30,793 nt of DNA, taken from NCBI GenBank assembly GCA_052031065.1, contig JBPEXY010000054.1, forward strand, positions 1 through 30,793. The letters run 5' to 3'. Of this stretch, positions 16,328-25,107 are shown one piece after another. A program made the translations under genes and the position numbers. This stretch comes from JBPEXY01 sp052031065 (GTDB lineage: Bacteria; Pseudomonadota; Gammaproteobacteria; Immundisolibacterales; Immundisolibacteraceae). Within the stretch, counting starts at the first letter, position 1. Every line of letters begins with the position of its first letter. The notes below the pieces were generated by a model, which was given only the letters and a program-made list of their open reading frames with translations, was not told where the DNA came from and ran no database searches.

Positions 16328-16959
16328 CTATCCATATAAGCATGAAATCAGGCTTGTTTCTGGCGATCATCCTGGTTGCTCTCACTGGATTTGACAAAGG
16401 CTTTGAAATCATCAAGGAGAGAGGGGCTACGTATCAGCAGGTAACACGACCGCAGATAACGGACTGGGTGGAGGTCAGTCCTGATGGTCAAAAATCACCG
16501 CTAGATATTCATTATCCGGGTGCGCAAAGCATATGGCTTTACCGTCATAAATATAATCAGGCTGTCTATGCGTTATTAATTATTTATACTCACGAGCAGC
16601 AGGGTGCGGAGTTGATTAACAGCGCCAATCGGATATTTGAAACACGGGTAGGTAAACCGGAGTTGTTAGGCGAAGTTGCTCTAAGTGATCATCGACATCA
16701 GGAAATTGGCTTTAAGGTCAGTAAGATTGCCTTGTCCGATCAGGTAATAACTGTTTTTTCTCATTTTCAGATATTTAATAGAGTAACTACCTCTGCAATG
16801 CAGGCAAAATTATTTTCTATCGGTAAGTTGTTCTTTCCTGCGTCAAATAGCAGGGAATTGGTTTTCCTGCTCCACGATTTGAGTGCCGAAGATGAACGTG
16901 TGCAATCGATTTTAGAAGATTTTTACGCGCAATTATCCGGCTATGACCTGAAGAAATGA
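16324..16959 (+). CDS. epsI: EpsI family exosortase-associated protein (DUF3485)
   Basis: A 211-residue protein starting at ATG 16324, which overlaps the exosortase TGA; a longer frame from 16234 lies wholly inside the exosortase gene and was rejected. Residues 7-20 are a single N-terminal hydrophobic segment, probably a membrane anchor, and the rest is periplasmic. The body has the EpsI pattern: a WVEV region near 50, a YRHKYNQAVYALLIIYT beta region near 75-92, and later a VITVFSHFQIFNRVTTSAMQAKL segment. EpsI proteins occur with exosortases, often fused to them, but their chemistry is unknown. It overlaps the next glycosyltransferase by 4 bp (ATGA), so exosortase, EpsI and GT are translationally coupled. 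Base composition is AT-richer than in the upstream genes. Confidence 0.85.
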   Translation: MTIHISMKSGLFLAIILVALTGFDKGFEIIKERGATYQQVTRPQITDWVEVSPDGQKSPLDIHYPGAQSIWLYRHKYNQAVYALLIIYTHEQQGAELINSANRIFETRVGKPELLGEVALSDHRHQEIGFKVSKIALSDQVITVFSHFQIFNRVTTSAMQAKLFSIGKLFFPASNSRELVFLLHDLSAEDERVQSILEDFYAQLSGYDLKK

Positions 16960-18149
16960 AAGAGACCATGAGCTTAAAAAAACCCCGTGTTCTGATAATC
17001 ACAAGTGGCCTTTATTTTGATGTCAACTCACCACAGGTGATCGGCCGTTTTACTGACTTGAGTGATGGTTTGGAAGGAGATGTGTTAGTTGTAGACAGCC
17101 GTAATTTTGACGAAATACCGGTAATAGGGGGGTTTCGATTTAATATCATTCGGCTTCCAATGTGGTTGAGAAATACCCCAGTGTTGAGAAACCCTGTCTA
17201 TTGGTTATTTTGTCTGTATAGGTTTTTCTACGAACAATTATTTGGCAAGAAGTATGATGTTATCTGGGTCTCTGATCCATTTAATAATGGTGTGATTGCC
17301 TGCTTGATGAAATTCATGTCTGGTGTTCCTGTATTTCTTGAAGTGATTGGTAATCTTGAAGTGAGTATGAGTGTTAATCGGGTAAATGCTACGCTTTTCG
17401 AGAGACTGAAATCCAGGTACTCACGATATGTCGCGCCGAAAGTATTGAACTATGTTGATAGTGTCAGGCTCGTTTATCCGCACCAGGTCGATTTTCTTAA
17501 GCTGGAAAGAACGCCCGGTAAATATCATCACTATCCAGGATATGTCCCTATTGCCAGACTGCTCGATCCAAGCATGAAAAAAAGGGTTTCTGAGAATAAT
17601 AAAAAATATATTCTTTTGTTGGGAGGGCCATGGTTTTTAAAAGGCGTGGACCTGCTTCTGAGTGCCTTCTCCAGGATTGCTGAAGATTACCCCCGCATTG
17701 ATTTAAAGATCATTGGGTATGAAGAGCATCCCGAAAATTTCTATCCATTGGCTAACCCAAAAGGTAGAGTGGAGTTCAATTCCGACGGGGTCGAATATAT
17801 TGAGGCCATGGAGTTGATTCAAAACGCGGAAATATTTGTTTTAGCCTCAAGAACGGAAGCTTACGCAAGAGTTCTGACAGAGTCTATGGCATTGAAAACC
17901 CCAATAGTCGCTTCAGCGGTGGATGGTGTTCCGACGTATATCAGCCAGGAGTTTAATGGTTTGCTGTTTCAGTCTGAAGATGTCGATAGCCTGGAGTCCC
18001 GTATTCGTCAGTTATTAGACTCTTCAGAACTACGAGAGAGTCTGGTCGACAACGGATATGAATATGCAAAAAATAATATTTCAGAAAAAAATTATGTTGT
18101 TAATATTTCCAACAGCCTTGCTGTAGCAGTAGAACAATCCAGGATGTAA
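16956..18149 (+). CDS. Glycosyltransferase family 4
   Basis: A 397-residue GT-B glycosyltransferase, cytoplasmic or peripheral at the inner membrane. The C-terminal domain has a LLGGPWFLKGVDLLLSAF donor-side start near residue 215 and the retaining GT4 E-x7-E element in SRTEAYARVLTESMALKTP near 300-312, followed by VASAVDGVP. The N-terminal acceptor half is poorly conserved, with a possible membrane-contacting segment around residues 65-95. Two starts are possible: ATG 16956, in an ATGA overlap with epsI, or ATG 16968, preceded by AAAGAGA. The first keeps the coupling. The donor and acceptor sugars cannot be predicted. The gene is rich in A/T-ending codons and in AAA/AAT near its 3' end, like its neighbours and unlike the purine genes. 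Confidence 0.86.
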   Translation: MKETMSLKKPRVLIITSGLYFDVNSPQVIGRFTDLSDGLEGDVLVVDSRNFDEIPVIGGFRFNIIRLPMWLRNTPVLRNPVYWLFCLYRFFYEQLFGKKYDVIWVSDPFNNGVIACLMKFMSGVPVFLEVIGNLEVSMSVNRVNATLFERLKSRYSRYVAPKVLNYVDSVRLVYPHQVDFLKLERTPGKYHHYPGYVPIARLLDPSMKKRVSENNKKYILLLGGPWFLKGVDLLLSAFSRIAEDYPRIDLKIIGYEEHPENFYPLANPKGRVEFNSDGVEYIEAMELIQNAEIFVLASRTEAYARVLTESMALKTPIVASAVDGVPTYISQEFNGLLFQSEDVDSLESRIRQLLDSSELRESLVDNGYEYAKNNISEKNYVVNISNSLAVAVEQSRM

Positions 18150-18230
18150 TGTTCGTCAATATATAGTCATCACTGCCGGGAAAGAGGGGGTGATGGAAAA
18201 TGAAATTAACAATTTATAACCAGACTAAAG

Positions 18231-19481
18231 GTGCAGCAGAAAGAAGCTCAAAATCAGGCTATTGGCATTTTAGTATGGCTTTTGATTGCCTATTTAGCCT
18301 GGGATTTTGTGCGCCCGCACGATATTTTTCCGCCATTGAAATACGCCAGGGTTTCGCTGTTATTGACATTGGTGCTGGCTTTTCCAATCTTTAACAAGAT
18401 TATAGAAAATAGTCTTGTTGCCGAGAAAATAATTGCCAGAATATTAATATTCTTTGTGCTCTGTTATCTGAGTTTGTTGTGGGCATATAACCAGGGGTAT
18501 TGGAGGGCGTGTTTTAGAGGGTCTATATTTATAGTGCTAATCGAGTTTTTAGGGTTGGCGGTACTGGCAGATAGCAAAAATAGGCTTTTTTTTATAATTA
18601 AAAGTTTAATTATTTTTCACGTCTTTGTCGCGCTATATGGAATTATAAATTATGGCCGTGGTCCCGGCAGTTTTCTGACAGATGAAAACGACCTTGCGCT
18701 CGCCTTAAACTCTATATTCCCATTGGCATATTTCCTTTCTTTTGACCGGTCAGCTAGCAGATTTACAAGGTGGTTTTTTATGTTGTCGGCGGCGGCCATG
18801 CTTCTCGGTGTCGTCGCAAGTAATTCAAGAGGTGGGTTTCTGGGGCTCGCTGCGGCAATTGGCATCTGTTTCTTATTGACCCAGGCAAAAAAACGTTTTG
18901 TTTATGCGGTTTTGGTGTTTGCTTTAGTCGTCTCTCCTTTTGTTACCGACAGGTATTTAGAAGAAATGAGTACGATAACAGATACCACGGATAGTACCGC
19001 GGATGCGCGGCTGTGGTCCTGGAAACTCGCACTGGACATGTATTGGGACAATCCGGTGTTTGGTGTCGGTATGTGTAATTACCGATATAGAGTAGCGGAA
19101 TATGAAAAGCTGGGCATTGGCGGGAAATGGGGTGATATACGCGTATCACTGGCAGGGCGGGTTTCTCATTCAATATACTTTACTATCATTCCGGAATTAG
19201 GCACCGTGGGGATGGTTCTGTTTGTTCTTATAGGTTATCGGTTTTTTGGTGATATGAGGGCGAGGAAGGAGCAGTACACAGTCTATGAACCAGAAGATCT
19301 CATCCGGAGAGGATTGATAGCAGCGATGGTGGGGTATCTTGTTTCTGGAGCATTTCTAACAGCAATATACACATATCCCCAGTTCTGGATCTTGTGTGGG
19401 CTGGCTGTAGCTTTAAAGAGGTTAAAAGTTCCTACAGAAGCAGGAAGGAATAAAAGATATTTCCACGGCGGCACGGTTTAG
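18231..19481 (+). CDS. O-antigen ligase/polymerase-like membrane protein
   Basis: A 416-residue polytopic membrane protein with about ten hydrophobic segments and a large periplasmic loop. The region GRGPGSFLTDENDLALALNSIFPL (about 142-166) and SNSRGGFLGLAAAIG (about 202-216) match the O-antigen ligase/Wzy_C family, including the putative O-glycosylation ligases of exosortase loci; NPVFGVGMCNYR near 280 follows. It would join or polymerise lipid-linked glycan at the periplasmic face. The only start giving a full frame is GTG at 18231, which has no good ribosome site, while a stronger signal (GAGGGGG, then ATG at 18200) opens a different frame running 64 codons into this gene. That may be translational coupling or a single-base frameshift in the sequence. 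The N-terminus is therefore uncertain. Confidence 0.82.
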   Translation: MQQKEAQNQAIGILVWLLIAYLAWDFVRPHDIFPPLKYARVSLLLTLVLAFPIFNKIIENSLVAEKIIARILIFFVLCYLSLLWAYNQGYWRACFRGSIFIVLIEFLGLAVLADSKNRLFFIIKSLIIFHVFVALYGIINYGRGPGSFLTDENDLALALNSIFPLAYFLSFDRSASRFTRWFFMLSAAAMLLGVVASNSRGGFLGLAAAIGICFLLTQAKKRFVYAVLVFALVVSPFVTDRYLEEMSTITDTTDSTADARLWSWKLALDMYWDNPVFGVGMCNYRYRVAEYEKLGIGGKWGDIRVSLAGRVSHSIYFTIIPELGTVGMVLFVLIGYRFFGDMRARKEQYTVYEPEDLIRRGLIAAMVGYLVSGAFLTAIYTYPQFWILCGLAVALKRLKVPTEAGRNKRYFHGGTV

Positions 19482-19519
19482 CCAAGCGGTGAATATCTGG
19501 GTGCCGGATAAAAATAAAA

Positions 19520-20986
19520 ATGTCTGATACACAATACGATCATGTAAAAAAGTCGGTGGTCAGTGGCTTTTTATGGCAGGGGATCGTTAAAGCCGGCGTT
19601 CAGCTTTTAACGTGGGCGAGTACTATTATCGTCGCCAGGCTATTGCACCCTGACGACTACGGTTTAATGGCGATTCAGGGTGTGTATTCGGGGCTCATTA
19701 TATTATTGGTTGATTTTGGGGTAACTAATGGTCTCATCAATCACAAGGAGGTAAATCAGGAATTATTAGATGGTTTTTTTTATTTAATGGCCTTTCTTGG
19801 CCTGGCCTTTTTTGGCTTCTATTACCTGATCACACCATTTATAGCTTCTTTTTATCAGCACGAGCAGCTGGTTGGAGTGATGCGGGCGGCCGGTGTGCTT
19901 TTCATACTGGGCGGTATTCGTGCAGTACCCCAGGCGTTTGCCATGCGCAATCTGGCCTATAAATACCAGGCAGTGGTGGAGGGAGTGTCTGCTCTGGCTG
20001 GAACAGTGACGGTTCTGGCAATGGCGATGTTGGGGTATGGGGTCTGGAGCCTGGTGATGGCGACCGTTGTTAGCCAGGGGGTCAATACTGTCGGCTATCT
20101 CCTCTACTACAAGCGGATGCCTAGATGCACCTTCCCGCTTGAAGAAATTGCTGCGGTCTTTAAAACCGGGAGTCAGATCATGACGACCCGATTTGTGGAT
20201 ATGATTACCCGTCGGGCGGATGTCTTCTTTCTTGGTCTGGCTGCCGGCCCAACGGTGACTGGTTACTACAGCATGGCCTTCTCGCTAGCGGGGATGCCGC
20301 TGGATAAGGTTGGGTTTATGTTCAATCAGGTAGCGTTTCCGGCTTTCTCACGGTTGCAGGCTCAGAAAGAAAATGCGGCGGATTTATTTCTCAAATTACA
20401 TAAATTTCTGCTGTTAATCTGCGCGCCGGTCTTATTAGGCGCTATCTTTGTGGTGGACCAGGCAATTTTGCTGATTTTAGGGTCGAAATGGCAACCGGCG
20501 ACCCTGGCGATGCAGGTGATACTTGGAATAAATGTGCTTCGGTTAAGTGAGCGTTTTCTTGCCAACTCTCTGATGGGTGTGGGCGCGGTCGCTTCCTTAA
20601 TGCGTTACCGGCTGTGGACAGCAGGGGTTTTGACCGCAGCATTTTATATTGGGGTGCAGGGCGGCCTGAATGGCCTGTTAATCGCCTGGGTAGTTGTGTT
20701 TCCCATACTTTACAGCTTTGCCTTGCAGCTGCTGTTTGAGAAACTGCCGATGACCTGGGGTAGTTTGTTTTTTACCATCCGCCCTCTATTTTTCTCAGCT
20801 CTTTTGATGTGCTGTGCTCTGGGTTTGAGCAGGGCGTACATTACTCTTTTGGATCCCCTCTGGTTGCTGATTGGCAATACGGTTCTGGGCACCACGGTCT
20901 TTTTTTCGGCAATGGCAATCGGCTTTCCGGATGATTTCCGGGCGTTGTTGAATTTACGAAACACCTTACGCAATTCAACAAAATAG
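19520..20986 (+). CDS. Wzx-type oligosaccharide flippase (MOP superfamily)
   Basis: A 488-residue polytopic membrane protein with a soluble start (MSDTQYDHVKKSVVSGFLWQG) and about 12-14 hydrophobic segments. The opening pattern SGFLWQGIVKAGVQLLTWASTIIVARLLHPDDYGLMA is typical of Wzx/WzxC-like flippases (DYG motif near 50), and NQVAFPAFSRLQ near 270 is also characteristic. It should move lipid-linked oligosaccharide from the cytoplasmic to the periplasmic face of the inner membrane, directly before the ligase/polymerase step. It is the last gene of the + strand cluster, 38 bp after the ligase. Its stop lies 4 bp from the stop of the convergent gene, with no visible terminator between them. GC rises again here relative to the three genes upstream. 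Confidence 0.88.
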   Translation: MSDTQYDHVKKSVVSGFLWQGIVKAGVQLLTWASTIIVARLLHPDDYGLMAIQGVYSGLIILLVDFGVTNGLINHKEVNQELLDGFFYLMAFLGLAFFGFYYLITPFIASFYQHEQLVGVMRAAGVLFILGGIRAVPQAFAMRNLAYKYQAVVEGVSALAGTVTVLAMAMLGYGVWSLVMATVVSQGVNTVGYLLYYKRMPRCTFPLEEIAAVFKTGSQIMTTRFVDMITRRADVFFLGLAAGPTVTGYYSMAFSLAGMPLDKVGFMFNQVAFPAFSRLQAQKENAADLFLKLHKFLLLICAPVLLGAIFVVDQAILLILGSKWQPATLAMQVILGINVLRLSERFLANSLMGVGAVASLMRYRLWTAGVLTAAFYIGVQGGLNGLLIAWVVVFPILYSFALQLLFEKLPMTWGSLFFTIRPLFFSALLMCCALGLSRAYITLLDPLWLLIGNTVLGTTVFFSAMAIGFPDDFRALLNLRNTLRNSTK

Positions 20987-20990
20987 CAGG

Positions 20991-22418
20991 TTATTTTTTC
21001 AACGTTAGCGTTCGGAAATCGATCGCGACACTACAGTCGCTGACGGAGAGCGTGTGAACTCCCCGGACCTGAGCCCCGGGGATTTTTATGTTCTCTTTGC
21101 TGATGGTCCCAACGTGTCGCCAGTCGATCTCTTTCGGTGAGAGCTGAACCACCTCGAATAGTTCCATGCGCTCGCCATATCCTCTTGAGCTGTTTTGCAG
21201 TGGAATGGTGAGGCGCCCCTGGTGAATAAAGGGTGTCCCCGCTGGGCGTCCATACTGGCTGTTGATGGCAACCGGCATATATCGATGAGGGTGCCAGGTA
21301 TCAAAGGGACTGATTGCAAACCAAAGTCCCAGGTGAGTGCTGTTGGAATACCCTTTCAGCGTTCCCAATAGCCAGTAATAGTCGCCATACTTGAATATCG
21401 TGCTATCAAAAAGGGGTGGTAGGCCAGGCATCGTTACCGGCTTGCCGCTAATCAGGGCCTCGTGTCGATTATTGCTCAGGGGATAGCTTTGTGGTGGTCT
21501 GCCAGTCGCCTCCTGTTCCGGTAGCAAGTAAGTCTGGTTTTCTAGTTGGAAAACATAGGGGTAGGAGAGGTGTCCGGGCAGTGAAAGAAGTGAATGGTTA
21601 GCCTTTGCTCCGTTTTCACCCAACTTCTCCGCTCTGATCTCTCCCTTTTGATTCTTGTGGTCATAATGTTCATAGAGCAACCATTCGGTGCTCGGAGTGG
21701 AACTGGGCGCTTGTTGTCGGTAGAAAAAGGGGTCCGCGTAATAGTCCTGCCACTGCTCGCCAGGTAAGTTCAATACTCTCCAGTGCTGCTTATCCAATGA
21801 CAAGGGGTCTAACTGATCATTGAGATCGGCAACCGCGATATCCCAGCGCTCCTGGAACAGCTTCCAGAAGAGAAAGCGTTTGACTCTTTCACTGGAGCTC
21901 ACCACCAGACCTCTTATATTGGCTATCAGGCCAGTAGTGACGGGGCTACGGTCTTTTGGTCCCAATCCCGAGATTCCAGAAGCCGTAGCAAAGCCTTCCA
22001 GAAGCATGTTGGTTAAAGTTTCGGCGACGAATTTCTGTGTCAGTTCTATCGATTGCTTAAATGAATCCGCAACCAGAGCGATCGAGGCGCCGATGCGGTG
22101 TGACTCTCCCACATAAAGGTCAACCGTCAGCAGTGGTGGCGAGTTTGCGAGGGACGGCAGGATGGTTCTGAAACCCTCCTCGACAGAAGTGCGGTTAAGG
22201 AGAATGGTGATGCTGTTGCTGTCAGCCGCTGGTTGCTGGCGGGAGAGATCGATATGCCAGGTTGCCGCCCCTGCGGAAGAGTCAGGCCTGCTGACGTGAC
22301 TCAGGTCAAAACTTGAATCGGGTAGCAGAGCGACCAGGCCCTTTATGACGGTAGGTGAGGGATCGCTGCCGGTGATGACCAGACTTGGCCGTTCACTTTC
22401 GCTGCTTTGCTGCATCAT
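20991..22418 (-). CDS. GINT1-like (glucosamine inositolphosphorylceramide transferase N-domain) protein
   Basis: A protein of about 475 residues when started at ATG 22418; the frame is open to 22505, but that part lies inside the upstream glycosyltransferase gene. The C-terminal ~270 residues carry YYADPFFY, WLLYEHYDHKNQKGEI, LSYPYVFQLENQTYLLPEQ, FDSTIFKYGDYYWLLGT and GRPAGTPFIHQGRL. These repeat-like strands, each with Asp/Glu and aromatic residues, resemble the beta-propeller domain of plant GINT1-type proteins and bacterial relatives in polysaccharide loci. The first ~170 residues may be a degenerate formyltransferase or Rossmann-like domain (SLVITGSDPSPTVIKGL). No signal peptide is seen. 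Catalytic activity is not demonstrated; a sugar transferase or glycan-modifying role is inferred. It overlaps the GT by 26 bp, implying coupling. Confidence 0.68.
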   Translation of the reverse strand: MMQQSSESERPSLVITGSDPSPTVIKGLVALLPDSSFDLSHVSRPDSSAGAATWHIDLSRQQPAADSNSITILLNRTSVEEGFRTILPSLANSPPLLTVDLYVGESHRIGASIALVADSFKQSIELTQKFVAETLTNMLLEGFATASGISGLGPKDRSPVTTGLIANIRGLVVSSSERVKRFLFWKLFQERWDIAVADLNDQLDPLSLDKQHWRVLNLPGEQWQDYYADPFFYRQQAPSSTPSTEWLLYEHYDHKNQKGEIRAEKLGENGAKANHSLLSLPGHLSYPYVFQLENQTYLLPEQEATGRPPQSYPLSNNRHEALISGKPVTMPGLPPLFDSTIFKYGDYYWLLGTLKGYSNSTHLGLWFAISPFDTWHPHRYMPVAINSQYGRPAGTPFIHQGRLTIPLQNSSRGYGERMELFEVVQLSPKEIDWRHVGTISKENIKIPGAQVRGVHTLSVSDCSVAIDFRTLTLKK

Positions 22419-23541
22419 TAATGACCGCTGCTGTTCGAGCCAGATTGGCGTTTCCGTCAAACCGTTGGGCCCAGAGTTGCCGGGAATTGGCGCCATACTT
22501 TGCACATAACTCCGGCTGTGATGCCAAGTGAAGTAATTTGCCCGCTAGCTGTTGTGGATGCCCTGGTTCAAATAGCTCGCCGTTATAACCGGGTTTTATA
22601 ACCTCCGGGATCCCTCCAACATCGCTACCAAGCAGCGGTAATCCTAGCGAAGCGGCCTCGACCAGAGCCAGCCCAAGGGCTTCCTGACGCGATGGTTGTA
22701 CGTAGAGATCAATTGCCGGCAGCAGTTCCACCGCATTGTCAACGATGCCGGTTAAGGTCACCCGATCCTCCCCAAGTCCCAACCGTGACAGTTTCTCCTG
22801 TAATGGCAGAGAAGGTTCAATGCCAATCACCAGTAGATGCATACTCCTGTTCTTCAGCGCCGTGCTGGAAAATCCTTCCAACAAGGTGTCCAGGCCCTTT
22901 ACCGGGTGATCGAACAGCGTACTGCCGACTACAAAAACCTCCTTTGGAAGCTTGAGGTTATGCCGGATCTGTGGCCGAGATTTTATCAACAGTTGAAGTT
23001 CCCGCTGATGACGGAATGTTCCCAGGTAGCGCTGTTGAAGGGCCACGTTGCTAGACAGTACTGACTGGAGCTGGGCGGTAACCGCCTTTGATACCGGAAC
23101 AATCAGGTCGAAACGCTGCAGACAGAAACGTGCCAGTGAAAAATGGCGCAGACCTGAAGTAAGATGAAAAATGCTGACCAGTTGGACCGAGCGGTCGTAG
23201 AACCCATAAACCGCTGCAGCCAGGAGTTGGGGTGTGGAGAGAAAATGTGTCACCACTTGCGCTGGTTGTATCGACTGGTAAAGGCGCAACGTGGCAACCA
23301 GGCTTATAGCGGGCTTGCCCTGAGTTTTAGTGACCTGAAGCTCTATGCCGGCGCGTTTCAGTTCCCGCCTGTAGAGATGCGACTCAGGCGGTTTTTCATA
23401 TTGAACGACTACCCTTTTACCGGACTGAACCTGAGAACGGCACAGTTCCAGCAGAAAGCGTTCGGTGCCGCCGAATTTGGTGCAGTGCATGGAGGTGTGG
23501 TGCAGCACTGTCGGGCAATGGGATCTCTTCACAGGTATCAA
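22393..23541 (-). CDS. Glycosyltransferase family 4
   Basis: A retaining GT4 glycosyltransferase of about 380 residues. The N-terminus has the GT4 glycine loop in HTSMHCTKFGGTERFLLELC. The C-terminal domain starts VVGSTLFDHPVKGLDTLLEGF near 205-230 and holds the E-x7-E element in PSRQEALGLALVEAASLGLP near 283-300, followed by GSDVGGIPEVI. There is no ATG before the conserved start region, so translation begins at TTG 23541 or GTG 23532; both have weak ribosome sites, and the ATG at 23490 would delete the first strand. It lies 32 bp after the preceding GT on the same strand and overlaps the next gene, so the three form one transcription unit. Sugar specificity is unknown. Confidence 0.85.
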   Translation of the reverse strand: MIPVKRSHCPTVLHHTSMHCTKFGGTERFLLELCRSQVQSGKRVVVQYEKPPESHLYRRELKRAGIELQVTKTQGKPAISLVATLRLYQSIQPAQVVTHFLSTPQLLAAAVYGFYDRSVQLVSIFHLTSGLRHFSLARFCLQRFDLIVPVSKAVTAQLQSVLSSNVALQQRYLGTFRHQRELQLLIKSRPQIRHNLKLPKEVFVVGSTLFDHPVKGLDTLLEGFSSTALKNRSMHLLVIGIEPSLPLQEKLSRLGLGEDRVTLTGIVDNAVELLPAIDLYVQPSRQEALGLALVEAASLGLPLLGSDVGGIPEVIKPGYNGELFEPGHPQQLAGKLLHLASQPELCAKYGANSRQLWAQRFDGNANLARTAAVINDAAKQRK

Positions 23542-23573
23542 TCAAATTATTTTTGGTCAACCAAAGTCTGGTG

Positions 23574-24833
23574 TCAGCAACCGCGCCGCCTGGTATCAGT
23601 TGTCGCACTGATGCGAAGATTGGTGAGAGTTTCAGCATAGGTTTTACCGATTTCAGGATAAGAGAACTGTTTTTCGACCAGTTCCCTTGCCGCCCTGGCC
23701 AAGCGCAAACGTAACTGATCATCTTCGACCAATTTGAAGATAGCAGAGACAAAATCCCCAGTAGTCCTTGCCAGCAGTGCGTGTTGCTGATCGACGATCG
23801 GCAATCCTTCACAGGCAACTGGGTGGGCAACCACCGGGGTGCCCATCGCCATTGCATCAAGCACTTTCAAGCGGGTGCCCCCACCGTCGTCGATCGGGCA
23901 GATAAAAATACCGGCCTCCTGGAAGAAGGGTTTGATGTCTTCGACAAATCCGGTCACGGTGACGTCCGCATTTTCATCGCCATACCGCGTGAGATAAGGG
24001 CCTGGACCACTACCGGCCAGGGTAAGGTGGGCGCCGCCCATCTTGTCCCTAACCGCTGGCCAGATTTCATCCGTAATCTTTCGTGCTGCGGCCTGGTTTG
24101 CATAGGCACTGAATCGCCCGGCAAACAGCAGGTGGGACGGAGAACCGCTACCGACAAAATCGGTGTTCATGAATTCCGGGCTTACCCCGTTCGGAACCTC
24201 CCGAAATGGTGTGCCCGGCGCAATTTCCACCAACCGCTGACCATCCAGTTCGGAACAGGTCAAATGCAGGCTAAACCAGTCCGCCGTGCGCGTCTCGTAA
24301 CGACGCAGTTTCTTCCCCTCCTGAAAATAATAGAGTTTTAGCGCCGGATTGGATTCGCGCTCGGCACGGCGTAGCATCATCTGTGATTCAATATTGTGAT
24401 GATTGAGTACTTTTAGCCCGTTTAGCAAGGGTGCGTACTGTGCCAGACTGATGGTGTCGAAATGGATAACCTCATAGTCGCCATCCAGGCTATTTAGCAG
24501 GTTGAGCATGGCCGGGTCCGCCAGCCATTCGATGGTATAGCCGTTTTGGGAGAACAGGCTTTGCAGTGCTAACCGCTGCTTTCCCCACCGCTTCCAGTCA
24601 CTGCGGATGGGTAGCCACTCCACCTTCCCACAGTGCTGGAGTAGTATTTCCCGCGCCTTTTGGAGCCCTTCTTCGTAGCTCTTGAAGTGGGTAACAATCG
24701 GTTGACGTTGAACGAAAGAAACCAGATCTACTTCATGGTGTTTGCTGAGCTCCACCAAAAGATTGTGACTACGTTGCAACACCCCGCCGATCGGTGGAAA
24801 GGGCAGGATGTGGGAGAGCCAGAGTATTTTCAA
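23574..24833 (-). CDS. Glycosyltransferase family 4 (PEP-CTERM-associated sugar transferase-like)
   Basis: A 419-residue GT-B glycosyltransferase. It starts KILWLSHILPFPPIGGVLQRSHNLL, with the G-x-x-x-R/S-H pattern seen in sugar transferases of PEP-CTERM loci. LNHHNIESQMMLRR near 143 and VPNGVSPEFMNT near 214 follow, then LLFAGRFSAYANQAAA near 235 and the donor-site segment PIDDGGGTRLKVLDAMAMGTPVVA near 313-335, in which a Gly-Gly-Thr-Arg loop replaces the usual acidic E-x7-E first residue. The start is TTG at 24833; no ATG precedes the conserved first strand. It is the first gene of the - strand three-gene block and shares a 274-bp divergent spacer with the sulfotransferase. No clear promoter was identified there. 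Confidence 0.84.
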   Translation of the reverse strand: MKILWLSHILPFPPIGGVLQRSHNLLVELSKHHEVDLVSFVQRQPIVTHFKSYEEGLQKAREILLQHCGKVEWLPIRSDWKRWGKQRLALQSLFSQNGYTIEWLADPAMLNLLNSLDGDYEVIHFDTISLAQYAPLLNGLKVLNHHNIESQMMLRRAERESNPALKLYYFQEGKKLRRYETRTADWFSLHLTCSELDGQRLVEIAPGTPFREVPNGVSPEFMNTDFVGSGSPSHLLFAGRFSAYANQAAARKITDEIWPAVRDKMGGAHLTLAGSGPGPYLTRYGDENADVTVTGFVEDIKPFFQEAGIFICPIDDGGGTRLKVLDAMAMGTPVVAHPVACEGLPIVDQQHALLARTTGDFVSAIFKLVEDDQLRLRLARAARELVEKQFSYPEIGKTYAETLTNLRISATTDTRRRGC

Positions 24834-25107
24834 TGGGAGATCCGGAGACTCGCAAAAAGTTCAGTCAGCAGCTTAACTGGGTCAGGTTGGTCGGGTCGGT
24901 AACGCTAACATTCGATCACAGAGCAACGCTTTTCGGTACATGATCTTCTATCCAAAAATCTGGAGACTGTTAACCCCGGCGCGCGTGAGGAGGCCTGCAT
25001 TTTAAGTTTGGATATGCTAACAGAGTATCGCTATCAGTTTGGACTCAGGCGCCGTGCTTTTGGGTCTGCCGAACGGCGGCGGTGCGCTATGCTGTTAACT
25101 CTTCACC

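Noticed and set aside
22419..22505. Longer N-terminus of the GINT1-like protein
   Set aside because: These codons lie fully inside the upstream glycosyltransferase and look non-conserved; the MM pair at 22418/22415 directly precedes the first predicted strand.
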